12,637 bases of DNA from Gemmobacter sp964439015 (GTDB taxonomy: Bacteria > Pseudomonadota > Alphaproteobacteria > Rhodobacterales > Rhodobacteraceae), in assembly GCA_964439015.1 (NCBI GenBank), contig CAYTMV010000058.1:1-12637 (forward strand), written 5' to 3'. The notes below the pieces were generated by a model, which was not told where the DNA came from, ran no database searches, and worked only from the letters and a program-made list of their open reading frames with translations. This document shows, one piece after another, positions 1 through 7,361 of this stretch. Made by a program: the position numbers and the translations under genes. How positions within the stretch are numbered: the first letter of the stretch is position 1; each line of letters begins with the position of its first letter.

Positions 1-123
1 CAGTATTTCACCCAAGGCATCCTGAACGGTTTTGCCATCGTCGGTATCGCCATCGTTTTTGACCGCATCAGCCAGGCCTATGGCCAGCGCCTGCAAGCCC
101 ACCGGGGGGCGACCCATGACTGA
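1..123 (+). CDS. proW: Betaine-type ABC transporter permease, C-terminal fragment (ProW-like)
   Basis: Only the last 40 codons lie in the window, and the reading frame is open from base 1. The visible peptide contains a hydrophobic stretch followed by the sequence AIVFDRISQAYGQR. ProW-family permeases end in a similar way, with a last membrane helix followed by a D-R-(I/L)-(S/T)-Q motif. The TGA stop at 121-123 overlaps the start of the downstream ATPase by 8 bp, as expected for subunits of one transporter. The protein would form the membrane channel of an ABC importer for glycine betaine, choline or a related quaternary amine. The solute specificity lies in a binding protein that is outside the window, so the substrate cannot be read here. 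Confidence 0.82.
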   Translation, partial: QYFTQGILNGFAIVGIAIVFDRISQAYGQRLQAHRGATHD

Positions 124-1132
124 AGGCACGTCCATTGAAATCCGCGATCTCTACAAGATCTTCGGACCCAATCCCAAGCAACATGTCGAATCCGTGCGCC
201 GGGGTGTGACGAAGGAAATCCTCGCCTCCCAACACGGCCACATCCTTGGCCTGAACAACATCAACATCTCGATGCCTGCCGCCAAGATTCATGTGGTGAT
301 GGGGCTGTCGGGTTCGGGCAAATCCACCTTGATCCGGCATATCAACCGGCTGATCGAGCCGACGTCGGGCGCGATCATGATCAACGGGCGCGATGTGCTG
401 TCGTTGTCTGCGGAAGAACTGCGCGAGTTCCGGCGCTCTGGCACTGCGATGGTGTTCCAGAAGTTCGGCCTGCTGCCGCACCGCACCGTGATCGACAATG
501 TGATGTTCGGTCTGGAGGTGCGGGCCTTTGACAAGGCCAAAGCCCGTGACACGGCGATGCGCTGGATCGAGCGGGTTGGCCTCAAGGGCTTTGAAAACCG
601 CTATCCCAACGAGCTGTCGGGCGGCATGCAGCAGCGGGTGGGCCTGGCCCGCGCGCTGACGAATGATCCGGCGATCCTGCTGATGGATGAGGCCTATTCG
701 GCGCTGGATCCCCTGATCCGCACCGACATGCAGACCATGCTGCTGGAACTTCAGCGCGAGCTGAAGAAGACCATCGTCTTCATCACCCATGATTTGGACG
801 AGGCGCTGCGCCTCGGCGATCAGATCGTGATCCTGCGGGACGGCTCGATCATCCAGCAGGGCACCAGTCAGGACATCCTGCTCAATCCGGCCGATGACTA
901 CATCCAGCGTTTTGTCAGGGACGTGAACCGCGGCCGATTCCTCATCGTCGATGCGGTGATGGACGCAGCAGGTGCCGCGACCGGCGGCCTGCCGGTGCTG
1001 CCGACCGGGACGACGCTGGATGCTGCCGTCAAGCAGCTTGCTGACGCCGGGGCCGAGGCGGCCGTGGTGGCGGATGCATCGGGGCGCCCGATCGGAAAGG
1101 TATCGCAGCGCCGGATCATGGCGGCGCTGTAA
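116..1132 (+). CDS. proV: Betaine/choline-type ABC transporter ATP-binding protein (ProV-like)
   Basis: This 338-aa ATPase powers import of a quaternary amine. It has Walker A GLSGSGKST (63-71), a Q-loop at about 115, the signature LSGGMQQR (from 167), Walker B ILLMDEA (187-193) with the catalytic Glu192, and the H-loop ITHD (223-226). The block EAYSALDPLIRTDMQ and the extended N-terminal region before Walker A are typical of the ProV/OpuAA class rather than of generic importers. About 65 residues follow the ATPase domain and look like a single CBS-type module. E. coli ProV is 400 aa with two such modules, which sense ionic strength in related systems. I chose the ATG at 116 because it overlaps the permease stop and gives the family N-terminus (MTEGTSIEIRDLYKIFG). 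An in-frame upstream extension to 32 would overlap the permease gene much further. Confidence 0.92.
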   Translation: MTEGTSIEIRDLYKIFGPNPKQHVESVRRGVTKEILASQHGHILGLNNINISMPAAKIHVVMGLSGSGKSTLIRHINRLIEPTSGAIMINGRDVLSLSAEELREFRRSGTAMVFQKFGLLPHRTVIDNVMFGLEVRAFDKAKARDTAMRWIERVGLKGFENRYPNELSGGMQQRVGLARALTNDPAILLMDEAYSALDPLIRTDMQTMLLELQRELKKTIVFITHDLDEALRLGDQIVILRDGSIIQQGTSQDILLNPADDYIQRFVRDVNRGRFLIVDAVMDAAGAATGGLPVLPTGTTLDAAVKQLADAGAEAAVVADASGRPIGKVSQRRIMAAL

Positions 1133-1138
1133 GCGACC

Positions 1139-1163
1139 GACGCCGGGGGAAACCTCCGGCGTC
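1139..1163 (+). terminator. Hairpin downstream of proV, probable terminator
   Basis: GACGCCGG at 1139-1146 pairs perfectly with CCGGCGTC at 1156-1163. Three further pairs (one G-T) extend the stem to 11 bp around an AAA loop. It begins 6 nt after the proV stop. There is no long T-tract, only ATCCCTT, so termination may be partial or Rho-assisted. Its position suggests that the transporter operon ends here. Confidence 0.6.
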
Positions 1164-1172
1164 ATCCCTTGC

Positions 1173-1195
1173 CTGCGGCGGTGTCAGCGCCGCAG
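1173..1195 (+). terminator. Second tandem hairpin downstream of proV
   Basis: CTGCGGCG (1173-1180) and CGCCGCAG (1188-1195) form a perfect 8-bp stem with a 7-nt loop. It lies 9 nt after the first hairpin and has no T-tract. It could be a backup terminator or an mRNA 3'-end stabiliser. It lies too far upstream of the next gene to be a simple translational control element. Confidence 0.42.
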
Positions 1196-1270
1196 AACGG
1201 CCTTGGGCAAGATGCACGCCATGGCGTCCGATGTTGCAACGCGACCCGCACGTTCTGAACTGTCCTGTTG

Positions 1271-1294
1271 AATTGTAGACAATTTGTATTGCAA
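1271..1294 (+). promoter_or_regulatory. Putative FadR/GntR-family operator upstream of the regulator gene
   Basis: AATTGTAGACAATT at 1271-1284 is a perfect inverted repeat around an AG spacer. Its core TTGT-AG-ACAA matches the pattern TNGT-N(x)-ACNA described for the FadR branch of GntR regulators. An imperfect second copy, TTGTATTGCAA (1284-1294), abuts it. The sites lie 60-83 nt upstream of a gene for exactly this regulator class, so autoregulation and control of the operon is the natural reading. A weak sigma70-like pair (TTGAAT 1268-1273, TGCAAT 1290-1295) overlaps the sites, which would fit repression, but I am not confident in that promoter. Confidence 0.55.
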
Positions 1295-1340
1295 TTGACT
1301 GCACATCCGGAATAACCTGCCTGAAGAACTTTTGATGCGC

Positions 1341-1348
1341 GGAGGAGG
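1341..1348 (+). promoter_or_regulatory. Strong Shine-Dalgarno that fixes a TTG start
   Basis: GGAGGAGG lies 5 nt upstream of TTG at 1354, which is in frame with the regulator. The nearby ATG at 1334 is in another frame, and no in-frame ATG lies close by. This ribosome binding site is what justifies the non-ATG start. Confidence 0.75.
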
Positions 1349-1353
1349 CAAAT

Positions 1354-2058
1354 TTGCAAAACGATTCTCGCAGCAAGAAAGCCCTGTGCCTGGAAGATTT
1401 GCGGCAGAAGATCCTGACGCAGGTCCTTGAGCCGGGCCTTGCCCTCGATGAAACCGAGATCTCCGAATCCTACGGCATCTCTCGCCCGCCCCTGCGCGAG
1501 GTTTTGCGACAGTTGGCGGGTGAAGGCTACGTCCTTCTGGTCGAAAACCGCGGCGCGCAGGTTGCGCCAATGTCGCACAAGACCCTGCGCAATTTCTTTG
1601 TGGCAGCCCCGATGATCTATGCCGCGACCGCCCGGCTGGCCGCCGAAAACGCCAATGCGCAGCAGATCAAACGCCTGAAGGAATGCCAATGGTCCTTCCG
1701 CCTTGCCCTGAAGTCCGGGGATGCAGCGGAGCGGGCCCTCAGCAATGAACGCTTCCACTCGATCATCGGCGAGATGGCCGACAACGAGTTTCTGATGCCC
1801 AGCCTGCGCCGTCTGCTGATCGACCACACGCGCATCGGCATGACCTTCTACAACTCGCGAAAAGTGGCGCTTGCCCCGCAACGCGAGATCGCCGCCGAGC
1901 AGCACGATCGACTCATCGAAGTGATTGAAGCCGGCGACGCCGACGCGGCGGCGGACCTTGCCGTAGCGCATTGGGAACTGTCGCGCGCCTGGATCGAGAG
2001 TTTTGTCACGCCTGAAAGCATCAGCATTCCCCTCGGCCAGGCGCCGGGGGCCAGATAA
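1354..2058 (+). CDS. GntR-family transcriptional regulator, FadR/FCD subfamily
   Basis: This 234-aa regulator has an N-terminal winged helix-turn-helix. The segment LRQKILTQVLEPGLALDETEIS (about 13-34) is followed by YGISRPPLREVLRQLAGEGYV, the usual GntR recognition-helix signature. The remaining roughly 150 residues are helical and fit an FCD ligand-binding domain. Visible metal-site candidates are the N-E-R-F-H segment, an H-T-R segment and the late E-Q-H-D-R-L segment. Such proteins usually repress catabolic operons and release DNA when they bind an organic or amino acid. The start is TTG, supported by an 8-nt Shine-Dalgarno. The gene lies 14 nt upstream of the DapA-like gene on the same strand, and a matching operator lies upstream, so it is probably the local, self-regulating repressor of the 2073-6584 genes. 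The effector cannot be read from sequence. Confidence 0.88.
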   Translation: MQNDSRSKKALCLEDLRQKILTQVLEPGLALDETEISESYGISRPPLREVLRQLAGEGYVLLVENRGAQVAPMSHKTLRNFFVAAPMIYAATARLAAENANAQQIKRLKECQWSFRLALKSGDAAERALSNERFHSIIGEMADNEFLMPSLRRLLIDHTRIGMTFYNSRKVALAPQREIAAEQHDRLIEVIEAGDADAAADLAVAHWELSRAWIESFVTPESISIPLGQAPGAR

Positions 2059-2072
2059 CACAGAGGAGTCAC

Positions 2073-2975
2073 ATGAAGTTCGAGGGGATCTACACGCCTG
2101 TCATCACCCCGCACCGGGAAGATGGCTCCATTGACCGCGAGGCTTTCGCGGCGCAGATCGAATGGCTCATCGCCGCCGGGGTGCATGGTCTGATCAACGG
2201 CGGTTCGACCGGGGAATATTATGCCCAGACCATGCAGGAACGCCTTGAAATGGCGTCGCTGGCCCGCGACCTGACCAAGGGCCGGGTGCATCTGATGATC
2301 GGGACCGTGGCGATCCGGCTGGAGGATTCGATCACCATGGCCGAGCATGCGGCCAGGATCGGTGCAGACTCGATCCTTGTGGGATCGCCACCCTATTCGG
2401 TGCCGACCGAGCGCGAAAACGCGCTGAACGCGCTGGCGATCGACCGGGCCGCGGATCTGCCGATCATGCTGTATAACTATCCCGGCCGCATGGGCATCAG
2501 CATGGGCGAGGAGTTTCTGGACCGCGTGGGCCGCAGCCGGAATTTCTGCGCAATCAAGGAAAGCTCTGGCGATATCAATCGCGTTCATCTGCTGGCCCGT
2601 GATTATCCGCACATCCAGATGTCCTGCGGTATGGACGATCAGGCGCTCGAGTTCTTTGCCTGGGGGGCGCAAAGCTGGGTCTGCGGTGGATCGAACTTCC
2701 TGCCGCAAGAACATCTGGCGCTGTGGAAAGCCTGTGTGTTCGATGGCGATTTTGCCAAAGGCCGCCGGATCATGTCGGCGATGTTGCCGCTGATGCGGGT
2801 GCTGGAACAGGGTGGCAAGTTCATCCAGTGCATCAAGCACGGCTGTGAAATGATGGGCCAACATGCCGGCCCGCCGCGGGCGCCGCTCAAGGGGCTGAAC
2901 AAGGACGACAAGCGGCAGCTGGAACAGGTCGTGCGCGTCCTGAAGCGCACCGTTGCAGAAATCGAGGCGGAGTAA
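2073..2975 (+). CDS. DapA-family lyase/deaminase (N-acetylneuraminate lyase superfamily)
   Basis: This 300-aa protein is a full-length (beta/alpha)8 class I Schiff-base enzyme. The lysine that forms the Schiff base is Lys162 in AIKESSGD. The catalytic tyrosine is Tyr134 in LYNYPGR, with the carboxylate-binding Arg139 after it. The loop NGGSTGE (42-48) replaces the GTTGE of true dihydrodipicolinate synthase, with Ser45-Thr46 in the threonine-pair positions. Because it sits in a catabolic operon with an aldehyde dehydrogenase and an amine oxidase, lysine synthesis is unlikely. Known catabolic members include pyrroline-4-hydroxy-2-carboxylate deaminase and 5-keto-4-deoxyglucarate dehydratase, both of which yield 2-oxoglutarate semialdehyde, and pyruvate-releasing aldolases. 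The first would fit this neighbourhood best, but that is inference. An AGAGGAG ribosome binding site lies 4 nt before the ATG. Confidence 0.87.
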   Translation: MKFEGIYTPVITPHREDGSIDREAFAAQIEWLIAAGVHGLINGGSTGEYYAQTMQERLEMASLARDLTKGRVHLMIGTVAIRLEDSITMAEHAARIGADSILVGSPPYSVPTERENALNALAIDRAADLPIMLYNYPGRMGISMGEEFLDRVGRSRNFCAIKESSGDINRVHLLARDYPHIQMSCGMDDQALEFFAWGAQSWVCGGSNFLPQEHLALWKACVFDGDFAKGRRIMSAMLPLMRVLEQGGKFIQCIKHGCEMMGQHAGPPRAPLKGLNKDDKRQLEQVVRVLKRTVAEIEAE

Positions 2976-2980
2976 GACAC

Positions 2981-4477
2981 ATGACCCTTCTCACCACCGA
3001 AGAATACAAGGCCATCGCCAAGTCGCTGTCCTTTCCGACGCAGGCTTTCATCGACGGGACCTTCCGCCCCGCCATGTCCGGCAAGACGTTTGAAACCGTC
3101 AATCCGGCGACCGGCGAAGTGCTGGCCAAGGTTGCGGCCTGCGATGCGGCGGATGTGGACTTTGCCGTTGGCAAGGCCCGTGACGCCTTCGAGAGCGGGG
3201 TCTGGTCCCGCCTGCATCCGCGCGAGCGCAAGGGGGTGCTGATCCGGCTGGCCAAGCTGATCAAGCGCAACGCCCGCGAACTGGCGGTGATGGAAAGCCT
3301 CGACTCCGGCAAGACCATCTTCGACTGTGAAACCGTGGACGTGCCGGAAACCGTGCATTGCCTGACCTGGCACGCCGAGCTGATCGACAAGATCTACGAT
3401 CAGGTCGCCCCGGCCTCTGACAACCACATTGCCATGATCGTGCGCGAGCCGGTCGGGGTGGTGGGATTGGTTCTGCCGTGGAACTTCCCCTTGCTGATGC
3501 TGGCCTGGAAGATTGGCCCGGCCTTGGCGGCAGGGTGTTCGATCATCGTGAAGCCTGCATTGGAAACCAGCCTCACCGCGCTGCGGGTGGCCGAGTTGGC
3601 GATGGAGGCTGGCGTGCCGGCGGGCGTGTTCAACGTGGTCCCCGGCGGCGGCGCCGAAGTGGGGGAACCCATCGGTCGCCACATGGATATCGACGCGGTT
3701 TCCTTTACCGGATCGACAGCGACCGGCCGTCGCTTCCTGCGCTATGCCGCAGAGTCGAACCTCAAGGAAGTCACGCTGGAAATGGGCGGCAAGAACCCGG
3801 CCGTGGTGCTGGACGATGCCGAGAACCTCGACCGGGTCGCGGCGCACATCGTCAACGGCGCCTTCTGGAACATGGGCGAAAACTGCTCGGCGGCGTCGCG
3901 GCTGATCGTGCAGCGGGGCGTGAAGGACGCGCTTTTGGACCGCATCAAGGCCCATGCCCGCGAATGGCCGATGGGCGACCCGCTCGACCCGGTCAATCGT
4001 GTGGGGGCGCTGGTCAGCAAGACGCATTTTGACAAGGTGGCCTCCTACCTTGGCAAAGGCCCGAAGGTGATCCTGGGCGGCAAGGCAGAGGCGGGGTTTG
4101 TCGAACCGACGGTCCTCGACATTTCTGACCGCGAGGCAAAACAGGTGCGCGAGGAAATCTTCGGCCCGGTCCTGTCGGTGCTGACGGTCGAAAGCTTCGA
4201 CGAGGCCATCGCACTGGCCAATGACACGGAATACGGTCTGGCCGCCTCGATCTTCACGGCCAATGTCAAAAAGGCCATTCGCGGCGCGCGGGCGATCCGG
4301 GCCGGGACGGTCACCGTCAACAGCTATGGCGAAGGCGACATCTCGACCCCCTTCGGCGGGTTCAAGGCCTCGGGCTTTGGCGGCCGCGACAACGGCATCC
4401 ATGCCCACGATCAATATACCCAGCTGAAAACGATCTGGGTCGATCTGGCCGATGACGCTGACGAGGAGGTCGCCTGA
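2981..4477 (+). CDS. NAD(P)+-dependent aldehyde dehydrogenase (PuuC/ALDH type)
   Basis: This 498-aa protein is a complete aldehyde dehydrogenase. The nucleophile is Cys302 in MGENCSAAS and the general base is Glu267 in LEMGGK. The oxyanion residue is Asn168 in PWNFP, Lys191 contacts the cofactor, the coenzyme loop is SFTGSTATG (241-249), and EEIFGPV lies in the C-terminal half. The overall order and the C-terminal segment ending QLKTIWVDL resemble gamma-glutamyl-gamma-aminobutyraldehyde dehydrogenase (PuuC) and betaine-aldehyde-type enzymes. It would oxidise an omega-aldehyde to an acid. Given the DapA-like gene only 5 nt upstream, a dicarboxylate semialdehyde such as 2-oxoglutarate semialdehyde is a reasonable guess. 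Its ribosome binding site (GGAG, 2969-2972) lies inside the end of the upstream gene, and its stop overlaps the next start by 1 nt. The substrate is not determined by these motifs. Confidence 0.93.
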   Translation: MTLLTTEEYKAIAKSLSFPTQAFIDGTFRPAMSGKTFETVNPATGEVLAKVAACDAADVDFAVGKARDAFESGVWSRLHPRERKGVLIRLAKLIKRNARELAVMESLDSGKTIFDCETVDVPETVHCLTWHAELIDKIYDQVAPASDNHIAMIVREPVGVVGLVLPWNFPLLMLAWKIGPALAAGCSIIVKPALETSLTALRVAELAMEAGVPAGVFNVVPGGGAEVGEPIGRHMDIDAVSFTGSTATGRRFLRYAAESNLKEVTLEMGGKNPAVVLDDAENLDRVAAHIVNGAFWNMGENCSAASRLIVQRGVKDALLDRIKAHAREWPMGDPLDPVNRVGALVSKTHFDKVASYLGKGPKVILGGKAEAGFVEPTVLDISDREAKQVREEIFGPVLSVLTVESFDEAIALANDTEYGLAASIFTANVKKAIRGARAIRAGTVTVNSYGEGDISTPFGGFKASGFGGRDNGIHAHDQYTQLKTIWVDLADDADEEVA

Positions 4478-5247
4478 TGGCCCGCGTAGGGTTTCTTGGC
4501 ACCGGCGAGATCACGTCGGCGATGGTGCGCGCGCTGCGGGGGCAGGGACATTCGATCCTGATCTCTCCGCGCAATGCCACCGTGGCGGCAAGCCTTGCCG
4601 CCGAAGTGGCAGGCGTGACCGTCGCCCCGAACGAGGCTGTCGTTGCAGGCTCGGACGTGGTGTTCCTGTGCCTTTTGGCCCGCGTGGCCGAAGAGGTCCT
4701 GCCCGGCTTGCCGTTTCGCGCCGATCAGACAGTGATTTCGGTGATGGTCGACGCGCCTTTGGCCAAGCTGCGCCAGCTGTGCGCGCCCGCGACCGACATA
4801 GCGATCACCATCCCGTTGCCGCCGATTGCCAAGGGGGGCTGCCCGCTGCCGGTCTATCCCGCCTCGCCGGTGCTGGAGTCCCTGTTCGGCGCGCGCAATC
4901 CGGTGATCCCGCTCGACAGTGAGACGGCCATCGCCGCGCATCTGGGGGTTTCGGCGATCTGTTCGCCGATCATCGACCAGTTGATCACGGCGGCAGGTTG
5001 GCTGGCCGCCCACACGGGCGACGCCCATGCCGCAGAGGCCTATGTTGCCGCGATGATCCGCTGCTACCTGCCCGAACGCGCAGCCGATGGTGAGCTGGCC
5101 GAGGCGTTGCAAAAACTCTCGACCGAAGGCGGGCTGAACGCGACCCTGCGGGCCGCGATGTCGGGCGCGAAGGCCGACATGATCCGTGGGCTCGATGGCT
5201 TTTCGGATCGGCTGGGCCTCGGCAAGGTTGGCGGGAAAACCTCATGA
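4477..5247 (+). CDS. Divergent pyrroline-5-carboxylate reductase-like NAD(P)-binding protein
   Basis: This 256-aa protein begins with a Rossmann fold, VGFLGTGEIT (4-13), followed by a P5C-reductase-like N-terminal domain with SDVVFLCLLARVAEEVL (59-75). In the C-terminal half, KLSTEGGLNATL (213-224) aligns by position with the SPGGTT segment of ProC. However, the second threonine-rich part is changed to GGLN, and I see no SGSGPAY-type motif, which helps form the active site and dimer in authentic ProC. It probably reduces or oxidises a C=N or other carbonyl-type intermediate rather than making proline. Its start lies in TGATG at the end of the dehydrogenase gene, with GAGGAGG (4463-4469) as ribosome binding site, and its stop overlaps the next gene by ATGA. 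Tight coupling on both sides ties it to the pathway. The exact reaction is unknown. Confidence 0.7.
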   Translation: MARVGFLGTGEITSAMVRALRGQGHSILISPRNATVAASLAAEVAGVTVAPNEAVVAGSDVVFLCLLARVAEEVLPGLPFRADQTVISVMVDAPLAKLRQLCAPATDIAITIPLPPIAKGGCPLPVYPASPVLESLFGARNPVIPLDSETAIAAHLGVSAICSPIIDQLITAAGWLAAHTGDAHAAEAYVAAMIRCYLPERAADGELAEALQKLSTEGGLNATLRAAMSGAKADMIRGLDGFSDRLGLGKVGGKTS

Positions 5248-6584
5248 CCCAGTATTCGGCACGGCGCACCCCGGTCCACAGGGGGCCTGCAGCCTGGTCG
5301 AGCATTCTGCCCGGCCAGCCTGCGCCCGTGACGCTGGCGGGCGATGTCACGGTTGATGTCGCGATAATCGGCGGCGGGTTTGCGGGCCTTGCCACCGCAC
5401 GGCGCCTGCGGCAGATCGACCCGAGTCTGAAGATCGCGGTGCTTGAGGCAAGCCGTCTGGCGGAAGGCGCCTCGGGCCGCAACTCTGGCTTCATGATCGA
5501 CCTGCCGCACGAGTTGACCTCGGACGACTACGCGGGCCACGGCGACGATCGGGCGATGATCGCGCTGAACCGCCACGCCATCGGGTTTGCCCAGGGCGCG
5601 GTGGACGAATACCAGATCGACCGCAACTTCTTTGATCCTGCCGGCAAGATCAACGGCGCGGCCAGTGCGGCCGCAGATGCGCTGAACCGATCCTATGCAC
5701 AGCATCTGGCCGGCCTTGGCGAACGCAGCGAGATCCTCGATGCCAAGGCGATGACCGAGGTCACGGGCAGCCGGCATTACCTCTCGGGGCTTTACACGCC
5801 CGGAACGGTGATGCTGCAACCCGCCGGTTTCGTGCGCGGTTTCGGCGAAGGCTTGCGCCGCGCGGGCGTCTTGGTCTTTGAAAATACGCCCGTGACACAG
5901 ATCGCGCGGCAGGGCGCAGGCTGGGCGCTGACCACGCCATGGGGCCGCGTTTCGGCAGGCAAGGTGGTGTTGGCCAACAACGGCCATCTCGAAAGTTTCG
6001 GCTTTGCCCGTGGCCGCCTGATGCATGTGTTTCTCTATGCGTCCATGACGGTCGATCTGGGCAAGGCCGATCTGGCCAAACTGGGCGGCCAGCCGCGCTG
6101 GGGGGTGACCCCTTCGGACCCGATGGGCACGACCATGCGGCGGATCGACACGGCGCTGGGGGGCAACCGCATCGTCACGCGGACCTGTGCCACATTCCTG
6201 CCCGGGATGGAGCCGACCGAGGCCGCCTTGCAGCGCACGGCCGCCGTGCATCGTCGCAAGTTTGCCGATCGCTTCCCGCATTTGCAGGACGTGCGGCAGG
6301 AATATACCTGGGCCGGACATCTGTGCCTTACGCGCAATGCCGTCTCGATCGCGCGCGAGCTGGATCAGGGGCTTTATGCGGCTGCGGTCTGTAACGGTCT
6401 GGGGACCGCACGCTCTACCCTGACCGGAATTGCTGCCGCTGATCTGGCGATGGGGCTGACCTCTGAGGCGACCCGTCATTTTGCGGCCGAAGCCGAGGCT
6501 GAGAAGCTGCCGCCCGAGCCGTTCGCCTCGCTCGGGGCGAATGTTTTTCTGCGCTACAAGGAATGGCGGGCCAGGGCGGATTGA
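5244..6584 (+). CDS. DAO-family FAD-dependent amine/amino acid oxidoreductase
   Basis: This 446-aa flavoprotein has the dinucleotide-binding motif VAIIGGGFAGLATA (39-52), an acidic ribose-binding residue Glu68 at the end of the second strand (AVLEAS), and the ASGRNSGFM segment (76-84) found in DAO/OrdL-type oxidases such as gamma-glutamylputrescine oxidase. Near the C-terminus, NGLGTARSTLTGIAAADLA matches the second FAD contact of this family. Such enzymes oxidise secondary or primary amines, N-methyl amino acids or D-amino acids to imines. In this operon the likely substrate is the demethylated product of the Rieske system or a cyclic amino acid. No signal peptide or membrane segment is visible, so it is probably cytoplasmic. 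It overlaps the upstream gene by 4 nt and ends a convergent pair 42 nt from the next gene. Confidence 0.87.
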   Translation: MTQYSARRTPVHRGPAAWSSILPGQPAPVTLAGDVTVDVAIIGGGFAGLATARRLRQIDPSLKIAVLEASRLAEGASGRNSGFMIDLPHELTSDDYAGHGDDRAMIALNRHAIGFAQGAVDEYQIDRNFFDPAGKINGAASAAADALNRSYAQHLAGLGERSEILDAKAMTEVTGSRHYLSGLYTPGTVMLQPAGFVRGFGEGLRRAGVLVFENTPVTQIARQGAGWALTTPWGRVSAGKVVLANNGHLESFGFARGRLMHVFLYASMTVDLGKADLAKLGGQPRWGVTPSDPMGTTMRRIDTALGGNRIVTRTCATFLPGMEPTEAALQRTAAVHRRKFADRFPHLQDVRQEYTWAGHLCLTRNAVSIARELDQGLYAAAVCNGLGTARSTLTGIAAADLAMGLTSEATRHFAAEAEAEKLPPEPFASLGANVFLRYKEWRARAD

Positions 6585-6588
6585 CGCC

Positions 6589-6611
6589 CCGGCCCCCTGC
6601 CTGAGGGCCGG
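6589..6611. terminator. Hairpin between convergent operons
   Basis: CCGGCCC (6589-6595) and GGGCCGG (6605-6611) make a perfect 7-bp stem with a 9-nt loop in the 42-nt gap between two convergent genes. It could end transcripts from both sides. There is no U-tract on either strand, so the call rests on position and symmetry. Confidence 0.55.
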
Positions 6612-6626
6612 TTCAGCCCAACCCTG

Positions 6627-7361
6627 TCAGGGCAGGCTCAGCTTGACCATGCGTCCGCCGTCAATGGTCCAGACCTGACCTGCGACAAAGCCAGCCTCCT
6701 CCGAGGCGAGCCATGCCACCAGACCCGCAACATCCTCGGGTTTGCCGGTGCGACCAACGGGATGGATGCGGCCGATGCCGGCGCGAAAGGCGGCGGGGTC
6801 GGGCATGCTGTCGATATAGGCATCCGCCAGATCGGTATCGATCCAGCCCGGGGCGACCGCGTTGCAGCGAATGCCTTCGGCGCCATGGTCCACGGCGATG
6901 GCGCGGGTCAGCCCGTGCAGGCCTGCCTTGGTGGCGGAATAGGCGGCGTGCTGCGGATTGCAGCCGATACCCTCGATCGAGCCGATATTGACGATCGCGC
7001 CCTTGACCCGGCGCAGATGGGGCAGGGCGGCCTTGATCAGCAGGAAGGGCGCGGTCAGGTTGACAGCGATCATCCGGTTCCAGCTTTCAAGCGACATGTC
7101 CTCGGCCAGCGCTTCCTGCATGAACCCCGCATTGTTCACGAGGATATCCAGTCGCCCGGCCCGCGCCACGACCGTCTCCACGACCTGCGCGGGCACCTCG
7201 GCATCGGACAGATCTGCCTCGATCCCCTCAAAATCAGGGTCCTGCCCGCGCTGGGCAGTGATGACCCGCGCGCCGTCCGCCCGAAGTTTGCGGGCAATGG
7301 CCAGACCGATGCCCATGCGCCCGCCGGTCACAAGCGCGACCTTTCCGTCGAAACGTTTCAT
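6627..7361 (-). CDS. Short-chain dehydrogenase/reductase (distal gene of the oxygenase operon)
   Basis: This 244-aa classical SDR has the cofactor motif TGGRMGIG (12-19), NNAG (76-79), the catalytic Ser128, Tyr141 and Lys145 (YSATK), and PGWIDT after the active site. The residues at the end of the second strand are Ala36-Gln37-Arg38. With no acidic residue there, NADP(H) is possible but not certain. Such enzymes interconvert alcohols and ketones. The ATG at 7361 overlaps the stop of the upstream SDR by ATGA and a GGAGGG lies 11 nt upstream. A longer in-frame start would run back into the preceding gene. It is the last gene of the Rieske operon, so it may oxidise a hydroxylated intermediate from that system, but the specific alcohol is not evident. 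Confidence 0.9.
   Translation of the reverse strand: MKRFDGKVALVTGGRMGIGLAIARKLRADGARVITAQRGQDPDFEGIEADLSDAEVPAQVVETVVARAGRLDILVNNAGFMQEALAEDMSLESWNRMIAVNLTAPFLLIKAALPHLRRVKGAIVNIGSIEGIGCNPQHAAYSATKAGLHGLTRAIAVDHGAEGIRCNAVAPGWIDTDLADAYIDSMPDPAAFRAGIGRIHPVGRTGKPEDVAGLVAWLASEEAGFVAGQVWTIDGGRMVKLSLP

Noticed and set aside
2639..4414. Minus-strand open frame of 591 codons opposite the DapA-like and aldehyde dehydrogenase genes
   Set aside because: Its composition is rich in His, Arg, Gln and Gly, as expected for the shadow of a real gene. The plus-strand proteins keep all active-site residues.
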